From the NCBI RefSeq assembly GCF_024189315.1, contig NZ_JAIZEO010000003.1, forward strand, positions 248,001 through 312,000: a DNA stretch of 64,000 bases, read 5' to 3'. The stretch comes from Halobacillus sp. A5. GTDB taxonomy: Bacteria > Bacillota > Bacilli > Bacillales > Halobacillaceae. The notes beneath the pieces were generated by a model that saw only the letters and a list, made by a program, of their open reading frames with translations, searched no databases and had not been told where the DNA came from. This document shows, in pieces, positions 42,510 through 51,078 of this stretch. Position 1 is the first letter of the stretch; every line of letters begins with the position of its first letter. Both the position numbers and the translations under genes were made by a program.

Positions 42510-43994
42510 ATGGGTGGACTGGACGGACTGCTGCAAGGCTTTCAAGTCGCGTTTAGTATAGAAGGTTTATTGTTTGTTTTTATTGGTGTATTTATAGGTA
42601 CTTTTATCGGGATGATGCCGGGCTTAGGGCCGATCAGTGCCATCGCCATTATGATCCCGATTACTTACGGAATGGAGCCCTCTACTGCCCTCGTTATGAT
42701 GGCCGGGGTGTATTACGGGGCCGTATTTGGAGGTTCGACCTCTTCCATTTTATTAAATGCGCCCGGCATTTCAGGAACTGTAGCCACGGCATTTGACGGC
42801 TACCCGATGGCCCAGCGCGGAGAGGCAGGAAAAGCCCTGGCCATTGCGGCCGTCTCCTCCTTCGTCGGAGGGACGGTTTCGGTGGTATTGCTTATGCTTT
42901 TCGCCCCGGCGTTAGCCCAGGTTGCCGTAACCTTTGGGCCTCCCGAATATTTCGCCTTAATGTTTATGGGGCTGACGGCAATCTCAAGCTTGTCGGAAGG
43001 TTCCACCATTAAAGCCTTAATCTCAGCTACTCTCGGGTTCATGGTGGTCACCATAGGAATTGACGGCCAAACCGGGACCCCGAGGTTTACGTTTAATAAT
43101 CCGAATTTACTAGAAGGCATCGACTTTCTTGTCATCGCCCTGGGGTTGTTCGCGCTTGCGGAAGTATGCTTTCTAATTATCAATCGCAAAGATACATCGC
43201 TTACGGATAAAGCGAATGTAGGAAGCACAAAGCTGAGTAAAGAAGACCTGAAGGAAATGCGCGGCCCCATGTCACGACAGTCGTTCTTAGGATTCCTACT
43301 GGGGGTTCTTCCGGGCGCCGGAGCAACGATCGCCTCCTTTATCGGATACATTACTGAGAAAAAAATTGCCAAGAAACCTGAAGAATTCGGAAAAGGGTCC
43401 GTGCGCGGCTTATCTGGTCCTGAAACCGCCAACAATGCAGCCACGAGTGGTGCATTCGTTCCACTATTAAGTCTTGGGATTCCGGGCTCAGGTACAACAG
43501 CTGTTATGCTTGGCGCCTTTTTAGTAATGGGTATCCAGCCGGGACCTCTGCTCGTACAGGATCATCCTGATATATTCTGGGGTATTATTGCGAGTATGTA
43601 TATCGGAAATATTATTTTACTCGTCTTGAACCTGCCGCTGATTCCATATATTTCAAAGCTGTTAAAAATTCCGCGTCCTCTTTTGATTTCGCTCGTTATC
43701 ATTTTCAGCTTAATTGGTGTTTATTCCGTCAGTTTCAACGTGTTTCACTTGTACGTCCTGTTATTCTTCGGCGTAGTTGGTTACTTGATGAGATTAACCT
43801 CATTCCCGGCCGCACCGTTTATCTTAGCTTTTATACTAGGCGGAATGATGGAACAGTCGCTGCGCCAGGCGCTGACGGCATCTAATGGAGATTATTCCGT
43901 ATTTGTTACAGAGCCGATTTCACTGACCCTGCTGATTATCAGCCTGCTGACATTTGTCGTGCCTATGATCAAGCGGAGATATAGCACAGTATAA
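42510..43994 (+). CDS. tctA: Tripartite tricarboxylate transporter large permease
   Basis: A 494-residue TctA permease with about eleven or twelve helices. The duplicated family motif is visible as GTFIGMMPGLGPISAIAIMIP near residue 31 and GFLLGVLPGAGATIASFIGY near residue 258, and AVFGGSTSSILLNAPGISGT near residue 72 has its counterpart in PLLSLGIPGSGTTAVMLGAF near residue 318. It completes the tctCBA operon and is followed by a strong terminator. Confidence 0.96.
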   Translation: MGGLDGLLQGFQVAFSIEGLLFVFIGVFIGTFIGMMPGLGPISAIAIMIPITYGMEPSTALVMMAGVYYGAVFGGSTSSILLNAPGISGTVATAFDGYPMAQRGEAGKALAIAAVSSFVGGTVSVVLLMLFAPALAQVAVTFGPPEYFALMFMGLTAISSLSEGSTIKALISATLGFMVVTIGIDGQTGTPRFTFNNPNLLEGIDFLVIALGLFALAEVCFLIINRKDTSLTDKANVGSTKLSKEDLKEMRGPMSRQSFLGFLLGVLPGAGATIASFIGYITEKKIAKKPEEFGKGSVRGLSGPETANNAATSGAFVPLLSLGIPGSGTTAVMLGAFLVMGIQPGPLLVQDHPDIFWGIIASMYIGNIILLVLNLPLIPYISKLLKIPRPLLISLVIIFSLIGVYSVSFNVFHLYVLLFFGVVGYLMRLTSFPAAPFILAFILGGMMEQSLRQALTASNGDYSVFVTEPISLTLLIISLLTFVVPMIKRRYSTV

Positions 43995-44000
43995 TATGAG

Positions 44001-44038
44001 AAGAATCTTGCAGCTAGTTTGCAAGATTCTTTTTTTTA
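44001..44038 (+). terminator. Rho-independent terminator after tctA
   Basis: A perfect 12-bp stem (44001-44012 with 44020-44031, AAGAATCTTGCA and its complement) around a 7-base loop, followed by eight T residues. Confidence 0.93.
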
Positions 44039-44103
44039 GTATAAAACATATATTCCTTTTCCAAAATGAGAGTAAGAATATGTAAGGAAGGAAAGTCAAA
44101 TTC

Positions 44104-44310
44104 ATGAAAAAAATACTTTTTACTTTGCTTCCTGTTATTTATATAATTCTCGTATGGATCCAGTCCAGCTACTCCATTTCTGAAATTAAGAGTTTCTTAG
44201 GAAAGTGTTGGTTAATCACGATCAATATGTTGCTGTAAAGTCTTCATTTCATTGAGTTTGCTATTTTGTATCTTCTGATAATTGTGGCGTTGGCAGCCAA
44301 CTATAGCTGA
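44104..44310 (+). pseudogene. Decayed VanZ-like membrane protein gene
   Basis: An ATG after GGAAGGAAAG opens a frame reading MKKILFTLLPVIYIILVWIQ and on to a stop at 44236-44238. In another frame the adjacent bases read LHFIEFAILYLLIIVALAAN and then stop. Both pieces look like parts of a VanZ-family membrane protein (the HFIEFAILYL segment is typical), so this is probably a frameshifted and internally deleted remnant. The rest of the interval to 44529 holds the operators described separately. Confidence 0.6.
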
Positions 44311-44392
44311 TAGAATGAATTAGCAATTGAATTTTTGTTATATTCAAAATATTATTGAAATTAAAAACGCGATTATGTATAATAATAAATTA

Positions 44393-44452
44393 AGAAAACG
44401 TTTCTATATAGGAAATGGAATTATTTTTATGTCTATGTGGAAACGTTTTTAT
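44393..44452. promoter_or_regulatory. Two LacI-type operators upstream of the ECF S-component gene
   Basis: AGAAAACGTTTCT at 44393-44405 and TGGAAACGTTTTT centred at 44444, both with the AAACGTTT core. The same core occurs twice upstream of the LacI gene at 45738. The two sites are about 44 bp apart, compatible with cooperative binding or looping. CcpA could in principle also use such sequences. Confidence 0.6.
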
Positions 44453-44529
44453 AATTCGGGAATTGAAGGAAAGGAGGGCAATGAACGGATAAATTTATAG
44501 AATTTAATAATTAGGAGGGAAAAACGTAG

Positions 44530-45147
44530 ATGAAAAAGCATTCAAGTTTTATTATTGCCATGATTCCTGCTGGTATTGCTTTAAATTGGGTAGCCAACTC
44601 TATTGTTGAGATGCTGAAACTGCCGTTGTTTCTAAATAATATTGGAACCGTTTTAAATGCTATTGTACTTGGTCCTGTTTGGGGCGCTGCCACTGCTTTA
44701 ATGACGAATGTAATACTTGCTTTAATTGTTCGATGGACGTATTTGCCCTTTGCACTGGTAGGTATGTTTGTTGCCTTTTTAGCTTACTTTTTTTATAAAA
44801 AAGGCTGGTTCAAGAAGACTTGGAAGGTTCTTGCGGCTGGAGCCATTGTCGGTTTGCTGGCTTCTGTCCTATCAACCGTTATTTCCGTATATGCCTTTGG
44901 AGGATTTTCTGGACATACGGTAGACGTACTTACTGCTGGGATGATTGCTTCTGGACAGGAAATTTTTAATGCAGCATTTATTGCTAACATCCCAGGTACA
45001 GTAGCAGACAAAGTACTGACTCTATGGATTGTATGGGTGATATTAAAATCATTCCCTGTTCGCTTTTTACCTAATGCCAAGGATATACGAGAAAAAATAG
45101 GTATGACTAATACTAAAAAAAACAAAGAAAAGAAAATATCAGCGTAA
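44530..45147 (+). CDS. ECF transporter S component (substrate-binding membrane subunit)
   Basis: A 205-residue membrane protein with about six helices (SFIIAMIPAGIALNWVANSI, LNNIGTVLNAIVLGPVWGAATALMTNVI, VGMFVAFLAYFFYKKG, VLAAGAIVGLLASVLSTVISVYAF, and a last one near VLTLWIVWVILKSFP) and a Lys-rich cytoplasmic tail. GPVWGAATALMTN is the usual motif in the first half of ECF S components. It is separated from the shared ECF module (EcfT and two ATPases, 46789-49403) by the LacI gene, with matching operators before both. Nucleosides or 5'-deoxynucleosides are the inferred ligand from the enzymes downstream. Confidence 0.85.
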   Translation: MKKHSSFIIAMIPAGIALNWVANSIVEMLKLPLFLNNIGTVLNAIVLGPVWGAATALMTNVILALIVRWTYLPFALVGMFVAFLAYFFYKKGWFKKTWKVLAAGAIVGLLASVLSTVISVYAFGGFSGHTVDVLTAGMIASGQEIFNAAFIANIPGTVADKVLTLWIVWVILKSFPVRFLPNAKDIREKIGMTNTKKNKEKKISA

Positions 45148-45528
45148 AAAAAGAACATCAATTCAACAAATGAAAATTTGAAGAATGATGTCCCAAATAC
45201 TTACTAAATATTGTATATGAGCATATGTATAAAATCAATTCTAACACTCCAAGGGGTCACAGTTCCCTATGAACTTTGGCCCGTAAGTTTTTTGAAGACT
45301 AGAAGAGAGCAATAAAATGAAGTTTATATGGTTTAAAGTAAGTGGCGAAAATTAATCTAAACAGATGAATTTTAACTGATGGATTGATTAGAGAAAAAAT
45401 TAGTGGAGATATATTTTCTCGATGGGCAACTAACATGTAAGAACAGATCTTAGCTCTTATAGAGCCTCATCAAGTTATAGAAATTGGTTTTGTAAATGTA
45501 AGCTCTTTAACTAACAACTCCTTTAATA
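45148..45528. other. Gene-free AT-rich stretch
   Basis: No open frame longer than about a dozen codons with a start and ribosome site was found. An imperfect inverted repeat (ACATCAATTC...GAATGATGT, about 45153-45191) follows the S-component gene and may act as a weak terminator. Scattered short frames suggest decayed coding sequence but match nothing I recognise. Confidence 0.4.
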
Positions 45529-45534
45529 CTTTAT

Positions 45535-45716
45535 GGAAACGTTTTCTGATAATTCAAGGATGGAATTAGGCTATTTTTGTTATATTCAGAAAAGTGTTGC
45601 AATTAAATTTAATTGAATTATATAATTAAACTATTAATTGTTAGGTGTTTTCTTGTAATTCCGATAGATTGGATAGATTATAAAAATTGTTTTAATATAT
45701 TCAGGGAAACGTTTCC
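45535..45716. promoter_or_regulatory. Two LacI-type operators upstream of the regulator gene
   Basis: GGAAACGTTTTC at 45535-45546 and the perfect palindrome GGAAACGTTTCC at 45705-45716, the latter 22 bp before the start codon. Sequence around them (GGAAACGTTTT...ATAATTC and TTGTTATATTCA) is also found upstream of the S-component gene, showing that the control region was duplicated. Confidence 0.68.
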
Positions 45717-45737
45717 ACAAAAAAGGAAGTGATAAAA

Positions 45738-46775
45738 ATGGTTACGATCAAAGATGTAGCAAAAGAAGCTAAAGTCTCCATATCAACAGTATCTCGAGTA
45801 CTAAATAATAGTGGTTATACAAGCATGGAAGTTAAAGAGAAAGTCAATAAAGCGGTGGAAAAACTCAAGTTTCAAAAGAATATGGTAGCTACTGCTATGA
45901 TTAAAAAGCAAACCTCTACATTTGGATTAATTATACCGGATATTAAAAACATTTTTTATGGAGAATTAACCAGAGCTATTGAGGACCAAGCGAATAAGTA
46001 TGGCTTTAATGTAATCCTCTGTAATACGGATAATGATTTAGATAAAGAAGCTGAATATCTTAACTTCCTGATTCGAAAAGGTGTAGATGGTGTGATTTTT
46101 TCTACTCCTGAGATGAATGACCGAAATATTAAGGAAGTGATGAAAGCCCGCTCTGATTTGGCCTTTATCAGCTTAGGAAGTCGGGTTAGTGACGTGCAAA
46201 TTGATGAGGTGATAGTCAATAATTTCGAGGGGGGGTACGAGGCTACTAAACACCTTTTAGACTTAGGGCATCAAAGAATTGGTTTTATAGGCGGACGGCA
46301 GAATTCTTATTCGACTACAGAGCGGTTGAAAGGGTATAGTCAAGCTCTAGAAGACTATGGTCTAAAGATGGATAAGAAACTTACTAGACTTGATGAATTT
46401 AAGATTCATAGTGGTTACGACAAAGGAAAGGAGTTGTTATCACTTAAAGAAAGGCCTACGGCAATTTTTGCTGGAAACGACGCAATTGCTGTTGGTATAT
46501 ATAAGGCAGCCAGAGAGTTCAACCTCTCCATTCCTGAAAATTTATCTGTTATCGGATTTGATGATTCTCAGTTTGCTGAAATCGTCTATCCTACACTAAC
46601 AACGATTCGTACGCCTATTCAGGACATGGCTGAAAAAACTGTGGAACTAGCCGTGCAAATTTCAAGAAAAGGTAAGAATTTTAAAGAAACTGTTACTTTT
46701 CAACCAACGTTAATTAAACGAGAATCTACGAGCAGAGTTTCACTTGAAAATATCCCTTTAAATAAAGGGTCATAA
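45738..46775 (+). CDS. LacI-family transcriptional regulator of the ECF/nucleoside cluster
   Basis: A 345-residue repressor. The helix-turn-helix is MVTIKDVAKEAKVSISTVSR, the hinge helix lies near VNKAVEKLKFQKN, and the ligand domain runs from residue 60 (TFGLIIPDIKNIFYGELTRA, GGYEATKHLLDLGHQRIGFIGG, PTAIFAGNDAIAVGIYKAA, SVIGFDDSQFAEIVYPTLTTI). The ATG at 45738 is chosen over the GTG at 45729, which lies in the GGAAGTGAT ribosome site. A perfect operator palindrome lies just upstream, and it heads the ECF and salvage genes, so it is the probable local repressor; the inducer may be a nucleoside or a deoxyribose derivative. Confidence 0.92.
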   Translation: MVTIKDVAKEAKVSISTVSRVLNNSGYTSMEVKEKVNKAVEKLKFQKNMVATAMIKKQTSTFGLIIPDIKNIFYGELTRAIEDQANKYGFNVILCNTDNDLDKEAEYLNFLIRKGVDGVIFSTPEMNDRNIKEVMKARSDLAFISLGSRVSDVQIDEVIVNNFEGGYEATKHLLDLGHQRIGFIGGRQNSYSTTERLKGYSQALEDYGLKMDKKLTRLDEFKIHSGYDKGKELLSLKERPTAIFAGNDAIAVGIYKAAREFNLSIPENLSVIGFDDSQFAEIVYPTLTTIRTPIQDMAEKTVELAVQISRKGKNFKETVTFQPTLIKRESTSRVSLENIPLNKGS

Positions 46776-46788
46776 AGGAGGAAATTGT

Positions 46789-47688
46789 GTGAACAGTTTA
46801 TACATGCCAAAAGACAGCTTCATTCATAATTTGGATCCACGAACCAAGATGATCTTTGTTGCTTTTGTTGTTCTCAGTTCTTTTATTTTAAATGATCCTG
46901 CTCTCCAATTACTATTTCTGGCTTCTCTCTTTCCGTTAGTAGTGGCAGCTAAGCTAGTAAAGCCTTACTTAATTTCCATGCAGTTTTTACTTTTGTTTGC
47001 TGTATTGATCATGACTGTACACGGAATATATAATCCAATAGGTGTCACTCCTGTCTTTGAAATCTTTGGAGGTCTAACTTTTAAATATGAATCAATGGTT
47101 TATGCAAGTGTCATGTCGTTTCGAATTTTAGTCATTGGTACGGCTGCTGTTTTATTCGTCATGAGTACCCACCCCTCTGACATGGCTTCCGCTTTAGTGA
47201 AATGGAAGGTCCCTCATTCCTTTGCTTTTATTTTGCTTTCAACTTTTCAAATCATTCCCATCATAGCTAGAGAAGCCAAAATTGTAATGGAAGCTCAACA
47301 GGCTAGATGCTTAGATGTTAAAGGAAGCTTAATCCAACGTGTGAAAAATTTAATCCCTATTTTTGCCCCACTATTCATTATCACATTTATGAAAGTTCAT
47401 CAACTTTCCTACGTACTAGAGTGCAGAGCCTTTAGTCGTGAAGGAACGAAAACTAGTTTAAGAGATACAAAAATTGGTTCAAAAGACTATGCATTTCTAC
47501 TGGGTATTGTTGTGTTCTTAACATTTGAAATTTACTTGCAGATTTTCTTAAGTGGATCATTCAATCTCACTACAAATGGTTTACTCACTTATTCTTTAAT
47601 CGGTACATGGGCTGTATTTGCATTAATGATTGCTAAGTTTGTCATTAAACGAGTTCAAGGGTTTGTAGGAGGTATGGCAGATGCTTAA
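46789..47688 (+). CDS. ecfT: ECF transporter transmembrane component EcfT
   Basis: A 299-residue EcfT subunit. The N-terminal region DSFIHNLDPRTKMIFVAFVVLSS is the typical start. Several helices follow, and the two cytoplasmic coupling motifs are AQQARCLDVKG near residue 168 and ECRAFSREGTK near residue 210, matching the Ala-Arg-Gly type signatures that contact the ATPases. A GTG start follows AAGGAGGA. Its 3' end overlaps the first ATPase gene by eight bases. Confidence 0.92.
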   Translation: MNSLYMPKDSFIHNLDPRTKMIFVAFVVLSSFILNDPALQLLFLASLFPLVVAAKLVKPYLISMQFLLLFAVLIMTVHGIYNPIGVTPVFEIFGGLTFKYESMVYASVMSFRILVIGTAAVLFVMSTHPSDMASALVKWKVPHSFAFILLSTFQIIPIIAREAKIVMEAQQARCLDVKGSLIQRVKNLIPIFAPLFIITFMKVHQLSYVLECRAFSREGTKTSLRDTKIGSKDYAFLLGIVVFLTFEIYLQIFLSGSFNLTTNGLLTYSLIGTWAVFALMIAKFVIKRVQGFVGGMADA

Positions 47689-48541
47689 TAATCGGAAAGC
47701 TATTGAAGTCTACGGACTCAATTTTCAGTATCCAGATACAAAAGAGAGTGCTTTAAAAGACATTAACTTTTCAGTAGATTATGGAGAAATCCTTGGCATT
47801 ATTGGTCCTACGGGCGCAGGGAAATCCACACTGGCTATGTGTATTAATGGGTTAGTACCTCAGGTAATTCAAGGTGATTTAGTAGGTGAGGTTTTTGTGA
47901 AAGGAATGGACGTTAACGAAGGCAATGTTGCTAAAATGTCAGAACACGTAGGTTTTGTGTTTCAAGAACCAGAAAATCAACTGAGTCAAATGACTGTAGA
48001 AGAGGAGGTTGCTTTTGGAATTGGCAACTTAGGCGTGCCAAGAGAACAAATGGAAGGAAGAATTAAAGACGCACTTAAACAGGTAGGGTTAACTGGTTTT
48101 GAAAAGCGAAGTCCTCTTGCTTTATCTGGAGGACAACAGCAACGGCTGGCTATCGCTTCCGTACTTGCGATGAATCCGACAATTCTAATTATGGATGAGC
48201 CGACTTCCATGTTAGATCCAAAGGGGAAAAATGAAGTTTATGATGTCCTGAAGTCCCTTAAGGAACGTGGTATGACAGGGATTATTATTGACCACGAAGT
48301 TGAAAGAATTGCAGAGTACTGTGATAAGGTTCTCGTTTTAAGTGAAGGGCAGATTCAAATGTTTGGGCCACCAAATGAAGTGTTTTCCAAAATTGAACAC
48401 CTTCATCAATTGACGATGCATGCTCCTCAAGTAACGGAATGCTTACATCAATTTAACGAACAATTTAACAAAGATGTGAAGCTGTCAACGAATGTGGAGG
48501 AGTCTGCAAGGTTTTTAGAAAACGCTTACAAATCTATTTGA
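47681..48541 (+). CDS. ecfA1: ECF transporter ATPase EcfA1
   Basis: A 286-residue ATPase with an intact set of motifs: Walker A GPTGAGKSTLAM near residue 44, Q-loop FQEPENQLSQMTVEEEVAFG near residue 92, signature LSGGQQQRLAIASVLAM near residue 146, Walker B ILIMDEPTSMLD, and His in IIDHEVERI. It pairs with the second ATPase to energise EcfT and the S component. Confidence 0.93.
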   Translation: MLNNRKAIEVYGLNFQYPDTKESALKDINFSVDYGEILGIIGPTGAGKSTLAMCINGLVPQVIQGDLVGEVFVKGMDVNEGNVAKMSEHVGFVFQEPENQLSQMTVEEEVAFGIGNLGVPREQMEGRIKDALKQVGLTGFEKRSPLALSGGQQQRLAIASVLAMNPTILIMDEPTSMLDPKGKNEVYDVLKSLKERGMTGIIIDHEVERIAEYCDKVLVLSEGQIQMFGPPNEVFSKIEHLHQLTMHAPQVTECLHQFNEQFNKDVKLSTNVEESARFLENAYKSI

Positions 48542-48554
48542 GGAGGTGGACGTA

Positions 48555-49403
48555 ATGGAGCCGTATATTTCAGTTATGAACGTTTCTCATGTCTACTCGA
48601 ATGGGGTTACTGCGATAAAGGATGTAAACCTTGATATTTATGATAATGAAGTTGTGGCGATCTTGGGTAGTAATGGATCTGGAAAAACGACGTTAGTCAA
48701 ACATTTTAATGGACTGTTAAAACCAACAAAAGGAAAAATTACGATCGGTGGATTAAGTACAAAGAAAGAGCGCATATCAAAGTTGTCGAGCCTGGTAGGT
48801 TATGTGTTTCAAAATCCAAACCACCAGACATTTTTACCGAAAGTCAGTCAGGAACTTGAATATGGTTGTAAGAACCTGAACATGTCAGAAGAGGAAATTG
48901 AAGAACGAGTTAATAAAGCAATTGAACTCTTTGAGTTGGAGGATTATTTAGATGAGAATCCATTTGATCTTAACTCAAGTCAAAGAAAAGAGGTAGCTAT
49001 GGCTTCTATTATGGCGATTTCCCCTCAGGTAATCGTGTTAGATGAGCCAACGACAGGCCAAGATCATAAAGGATGCGAAAGAATCCTTCATCTAGTAAGA
49101 ATGTTCCGCCAACACGGACATATTGTCGTCTTAATCACACATGATATGAACTTAATTGGAGAATTGAATTGCCGAACCGTCGTTATGCATCAAAGCGAAA
49201 AGGTGGCTGATGATCAAGCCGACGTCGTATTTGCGGATAAAGGGATTATGGAATTGGCAGGACTTCAGCCTCCCCAGATTACTTCACTAACTAACAAACT
49301 GCCTTTTTTAAATAATAATAAAACCTATTTAACTGTTGAATCAGTATTACAGTCAATAAAATGCAATCATAAGGAGGAAGTCAAAATTGCTACAAGAACT
49401 TAA
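48555..49403 (+). CDS. ecfA2: ECF transporter ATPase EcfA2 with a degenerate signature motif
   Basis: A 282-residue ATPase. Walker A (GSNGSGKTTLVKHFNG), the Q-loop (FQNPNHQTFLPKVSQELEYG), Walker B (VIVLDEPTTGQD) and the H-loop (LITHDMN) are intact, but the signature motif reads LNSSQRKEVAMASIM where LSGGQ is expected: both glycines are replaced by serines. The second of the two ATP sites in the heterodimer, formed by EcfA1 Walker A and this signature, may therefore be impaired. The ATG at 48555 follows GGAGGTGG. The end overlaps the nucleoside phosphorylase gene by 17 bases. Confidence 0.9.
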   Translation: MEPYISVMNVSHVYSNGVTAIKDVNLDIYDNEVVAILGSNGSGKTTLVKHFNGLLKPTKGKITIGGLSTKKERISKLSSLVGYVFQNPNHQTFLPKVSQELEYGCKNLNMSEEEIEERVNKAIELFELEDYLDENPFDLNSSQRKEVAMASIMAISPQVIVLDEPTTGQDHKGCERILHLVRMFRQHGHIVVLITHDMNLIGELNCRTVVMHQSEKVADDQADVVFADKGIMELAGLQPPQITSLTNKLPFLNNNKTYLTVESVLQSIKCNHKEEVKIATRT

Positions 49404-50253
49404 ATGGAAGTCTAAAGCCAATCGACCTGAATTAGAGGACCAATCTCAATATCATATTCGCTGTAAACCAGGAGATGTAGCGAAATATGTTCTACTGCCC
49501 GGTGATCCGGAGCGTGTCGGACAAATGGCTGAGCAGTGGGATGAAAAAGAGCACATTGCTACTTACCGAGAGCATGTTACATACACCGGGAAAGTCGGTG
49601 GAGTAGACATTTCAGCATGTTCAACTGGCGCTGGAGGTCCTTCGACAGCGAGCGCTTTAGAAGAGTTAGCGGAGATAGGTGCAGAAACTTTTATTCGTGT
49701 AGGTACCTGTGGAGCTATGCAGGAAAAGATTAATCCTGGTGATCTCATCATATGTGCTGGTGCTGTTCGTTACGACGGAACGAGTGACCAGTATGTTGAT
49801 GCAAAATATCCGGCTGTTGCAAATCAGGAAGTTGTCATGGCTTTAATTGAAGCGGCGGAACGTTTAGGAGTTACGTATCACGTTGGAATAGGTTACACGT
49901 CTGCTTCCTTCTTTTGCGGACAAGGACGCCCAGGGTTTAATAGTTACAATCAAAGTTTCATGAACACGATCATGGATGATATGCAAAAAGCAGGGGTCTT
50001 AAATTTTGAAATGGAAGCAGCTGCAGTTTTTACTCTAAGCAGTTTGTTTAACTTACGGGCAGGTGCTATTTTTACAGCCGTGGCCAATCGAGTTAAAGAT
50101 GAGTTTGCTTATAAAGGGGAAGGTGTAACACAATCTATCGCTGTGGCTACAGAGGCTACTAAAATATTAAATGAATGGGATGAGATTAAAAAGAAGGCCG
50201 GTAAACCTTATTTTTTCCCTTCATTATTATCGTCAGTTGAAATACTTAAATAA
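49387..50253 (+). CDS. Nucleoside phosphorylase, uridine phosphorylase-like
   Basis: A 288-residue member of the PNP/Udp family (NP-I). Motifs include YVLLPGDPERVGQMAEQWDE near residue 35 (phosphate-binding Gly/Arg), ACSTGAGGPSTASALEELAE near residue 77, IRVGTCGAMQ near residue 100, and the ribose/base region VLNFEMEAAAVFTLSSLF near residue 200. It splits a nucleoside with phosphate into base and (deoxy)ribose 1-phosphate. The TTG start follows AAGGAGGAAG. It is the first salvage enzyme behind the ECF module, so imported nucleosides are its likely substrates. Confidence 0.9.
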   Translation: MLQELKWKSKANRPELEDQSQYHIRCKPGDVAKYVLLPGDPERVGQMAEQWDEKEHIATYREHVTYTGKVGGVDISACSTGAGGPSTASALEELAEIGAETFIRVGTCGAMQEKINPGDLIICAGAVRYDGTSDQYVDAKYPAVANQEVVMALIEAAERLGVTYHVGIGYTSASFFCGQGRPGFNSYNQSFMNTIMDDMQKAGVLNFEMEAAAVFTLSSLFNLRAGAIFTAVANRVKDEFAYKGEGVTQSIAVATEATKILNEWDEIKKKAGKPYFFPSLLSSVEILK

Positions 50254-50280
50254 TCCGAGAATCTCTAGGAGGAAGAACAT

Positions 50281-51072
50281 ATGAAAATAGGTATTGTTGG
50301 AGGAACAGGCTTTTACAATCTAGTCGAAGGTATGGAACAACAAACGGTTTCTACGGAATATGGCGAAGTTACTATCTTTGCAGGAGAACATGCTGGAAAA
50401 GAAATTTATTTCCTTCCTCGACATGGTAAAACTCACGATAGCTTAGCTCATGAAATTAACTATCAAGCGAATATGCTTGCTCTTAAAGAGTTGGGCATCA
50501 AACACGTGGTCGCAATGTGTGCAGTGGGTTCGTTAAATCCTAATATACCAGTGGGAGCTTTAGCACTGTTGGATCAATTTATGGATGTGACGACGAAGCG
50601 CGTGACAACTTACGGGAAATACTCTGTGGAAATTACCCAGCCTTATTGCCCAGACCTCAATCAAAGCTTCTTGAGTGCAGCGGAGGAGTTAAATTATGAT
50701 ATTACACCAAAAGCCAACTACATTTGCGTAGATGGGCCACGCTATGAGACATCTTTAGAAATTAACGTTTATAAACAGTGGGGGATGGATGTAGTCGGTA
50801 TGACCAATGCAACCGAAGCCATCTTAGCCCGTGAACTTGGACTTGCATATGCCGTTGTTACCATTTCAACAGATTTAGCAGCTGGTACAACAGATGTCCC
50901 GCCAGATCTTGACACCCATAAAAATGTAGTGAAAGACAACCAGGAAAAGATCCGCGACCTTTTCCTTAAGACGATCGAGCTGATTTCTGATGAACGTCCT
51001 TCCATTGCACATGAGGCATATGAAAGAGCATTGGCAGCGCGTAAAGAAAAATTAGAAAAATCCAGCGTGTAA
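50281..51072 (+). CDS. MTA phosphorylase-type nucleoside phosphorylase (MTAP/PNP family 2)
   Basis: A 263-residue trimeric-type phosphorylase of the MTAP/PNP family: KIGIVGGTGFYNLVEG at the start, FLPRHGKTHDSLAHEINYQANM near residue 42 (phosphate site), AMCAVGSLNPNIPVGALALLDQF near residue 78, CVDGPRYETSLEI near residue 148 and VGMTNATEAILARELGL near residue 172. MTAP acts on 5'-methylthioadenosine and also 5'-deoxyadenosine. An AGGAGGAAG ribosome site precedes the ATG. Together with an MtnA-like isomerase and a class II aldolase it can supply the sugar 1-phosphate for a DHAP-forming route. Confidence 0.9.
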   Translation: MKIGIVGGTGFYNLVEGMEQQTVSTEYGEVTIFAGEHAGKEIYFLPRHGKTHDSLAHEINYQANMLALKELGIKHVVAMCAVGSLNPNIPVGALALLDQFMDVTTKRVTTYGKYSVEITQPYCPDLNQSFLSAAEELNYDITPKANYICVDGPRYETSLEINVYKQWGMDVVGMTNATEAILARELGLAYAVVTISTDLAAGTTDVPPDLDTHKNVVKDNQEKIRDLFLKTIELISDERPSIAHEAYERALAARKEKLEKSSV

Positions 51073-51078
51073 AGACCG

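Noticed and set aside
42800-43444. 214-codon open frame on the minus strand
   Set aside because: It lies wholly within tctA, whose TctA motifs are unmistakable; it has no ribosome site and a low-complexity Ser/Ala/Pro composition typical of an antisense shadow.
45148-45528. Possible insertion-sequence remnant
   Set aside because: No terminal inverted repeats, target duplications or transposase motifs could be found; the short frames match nothing.
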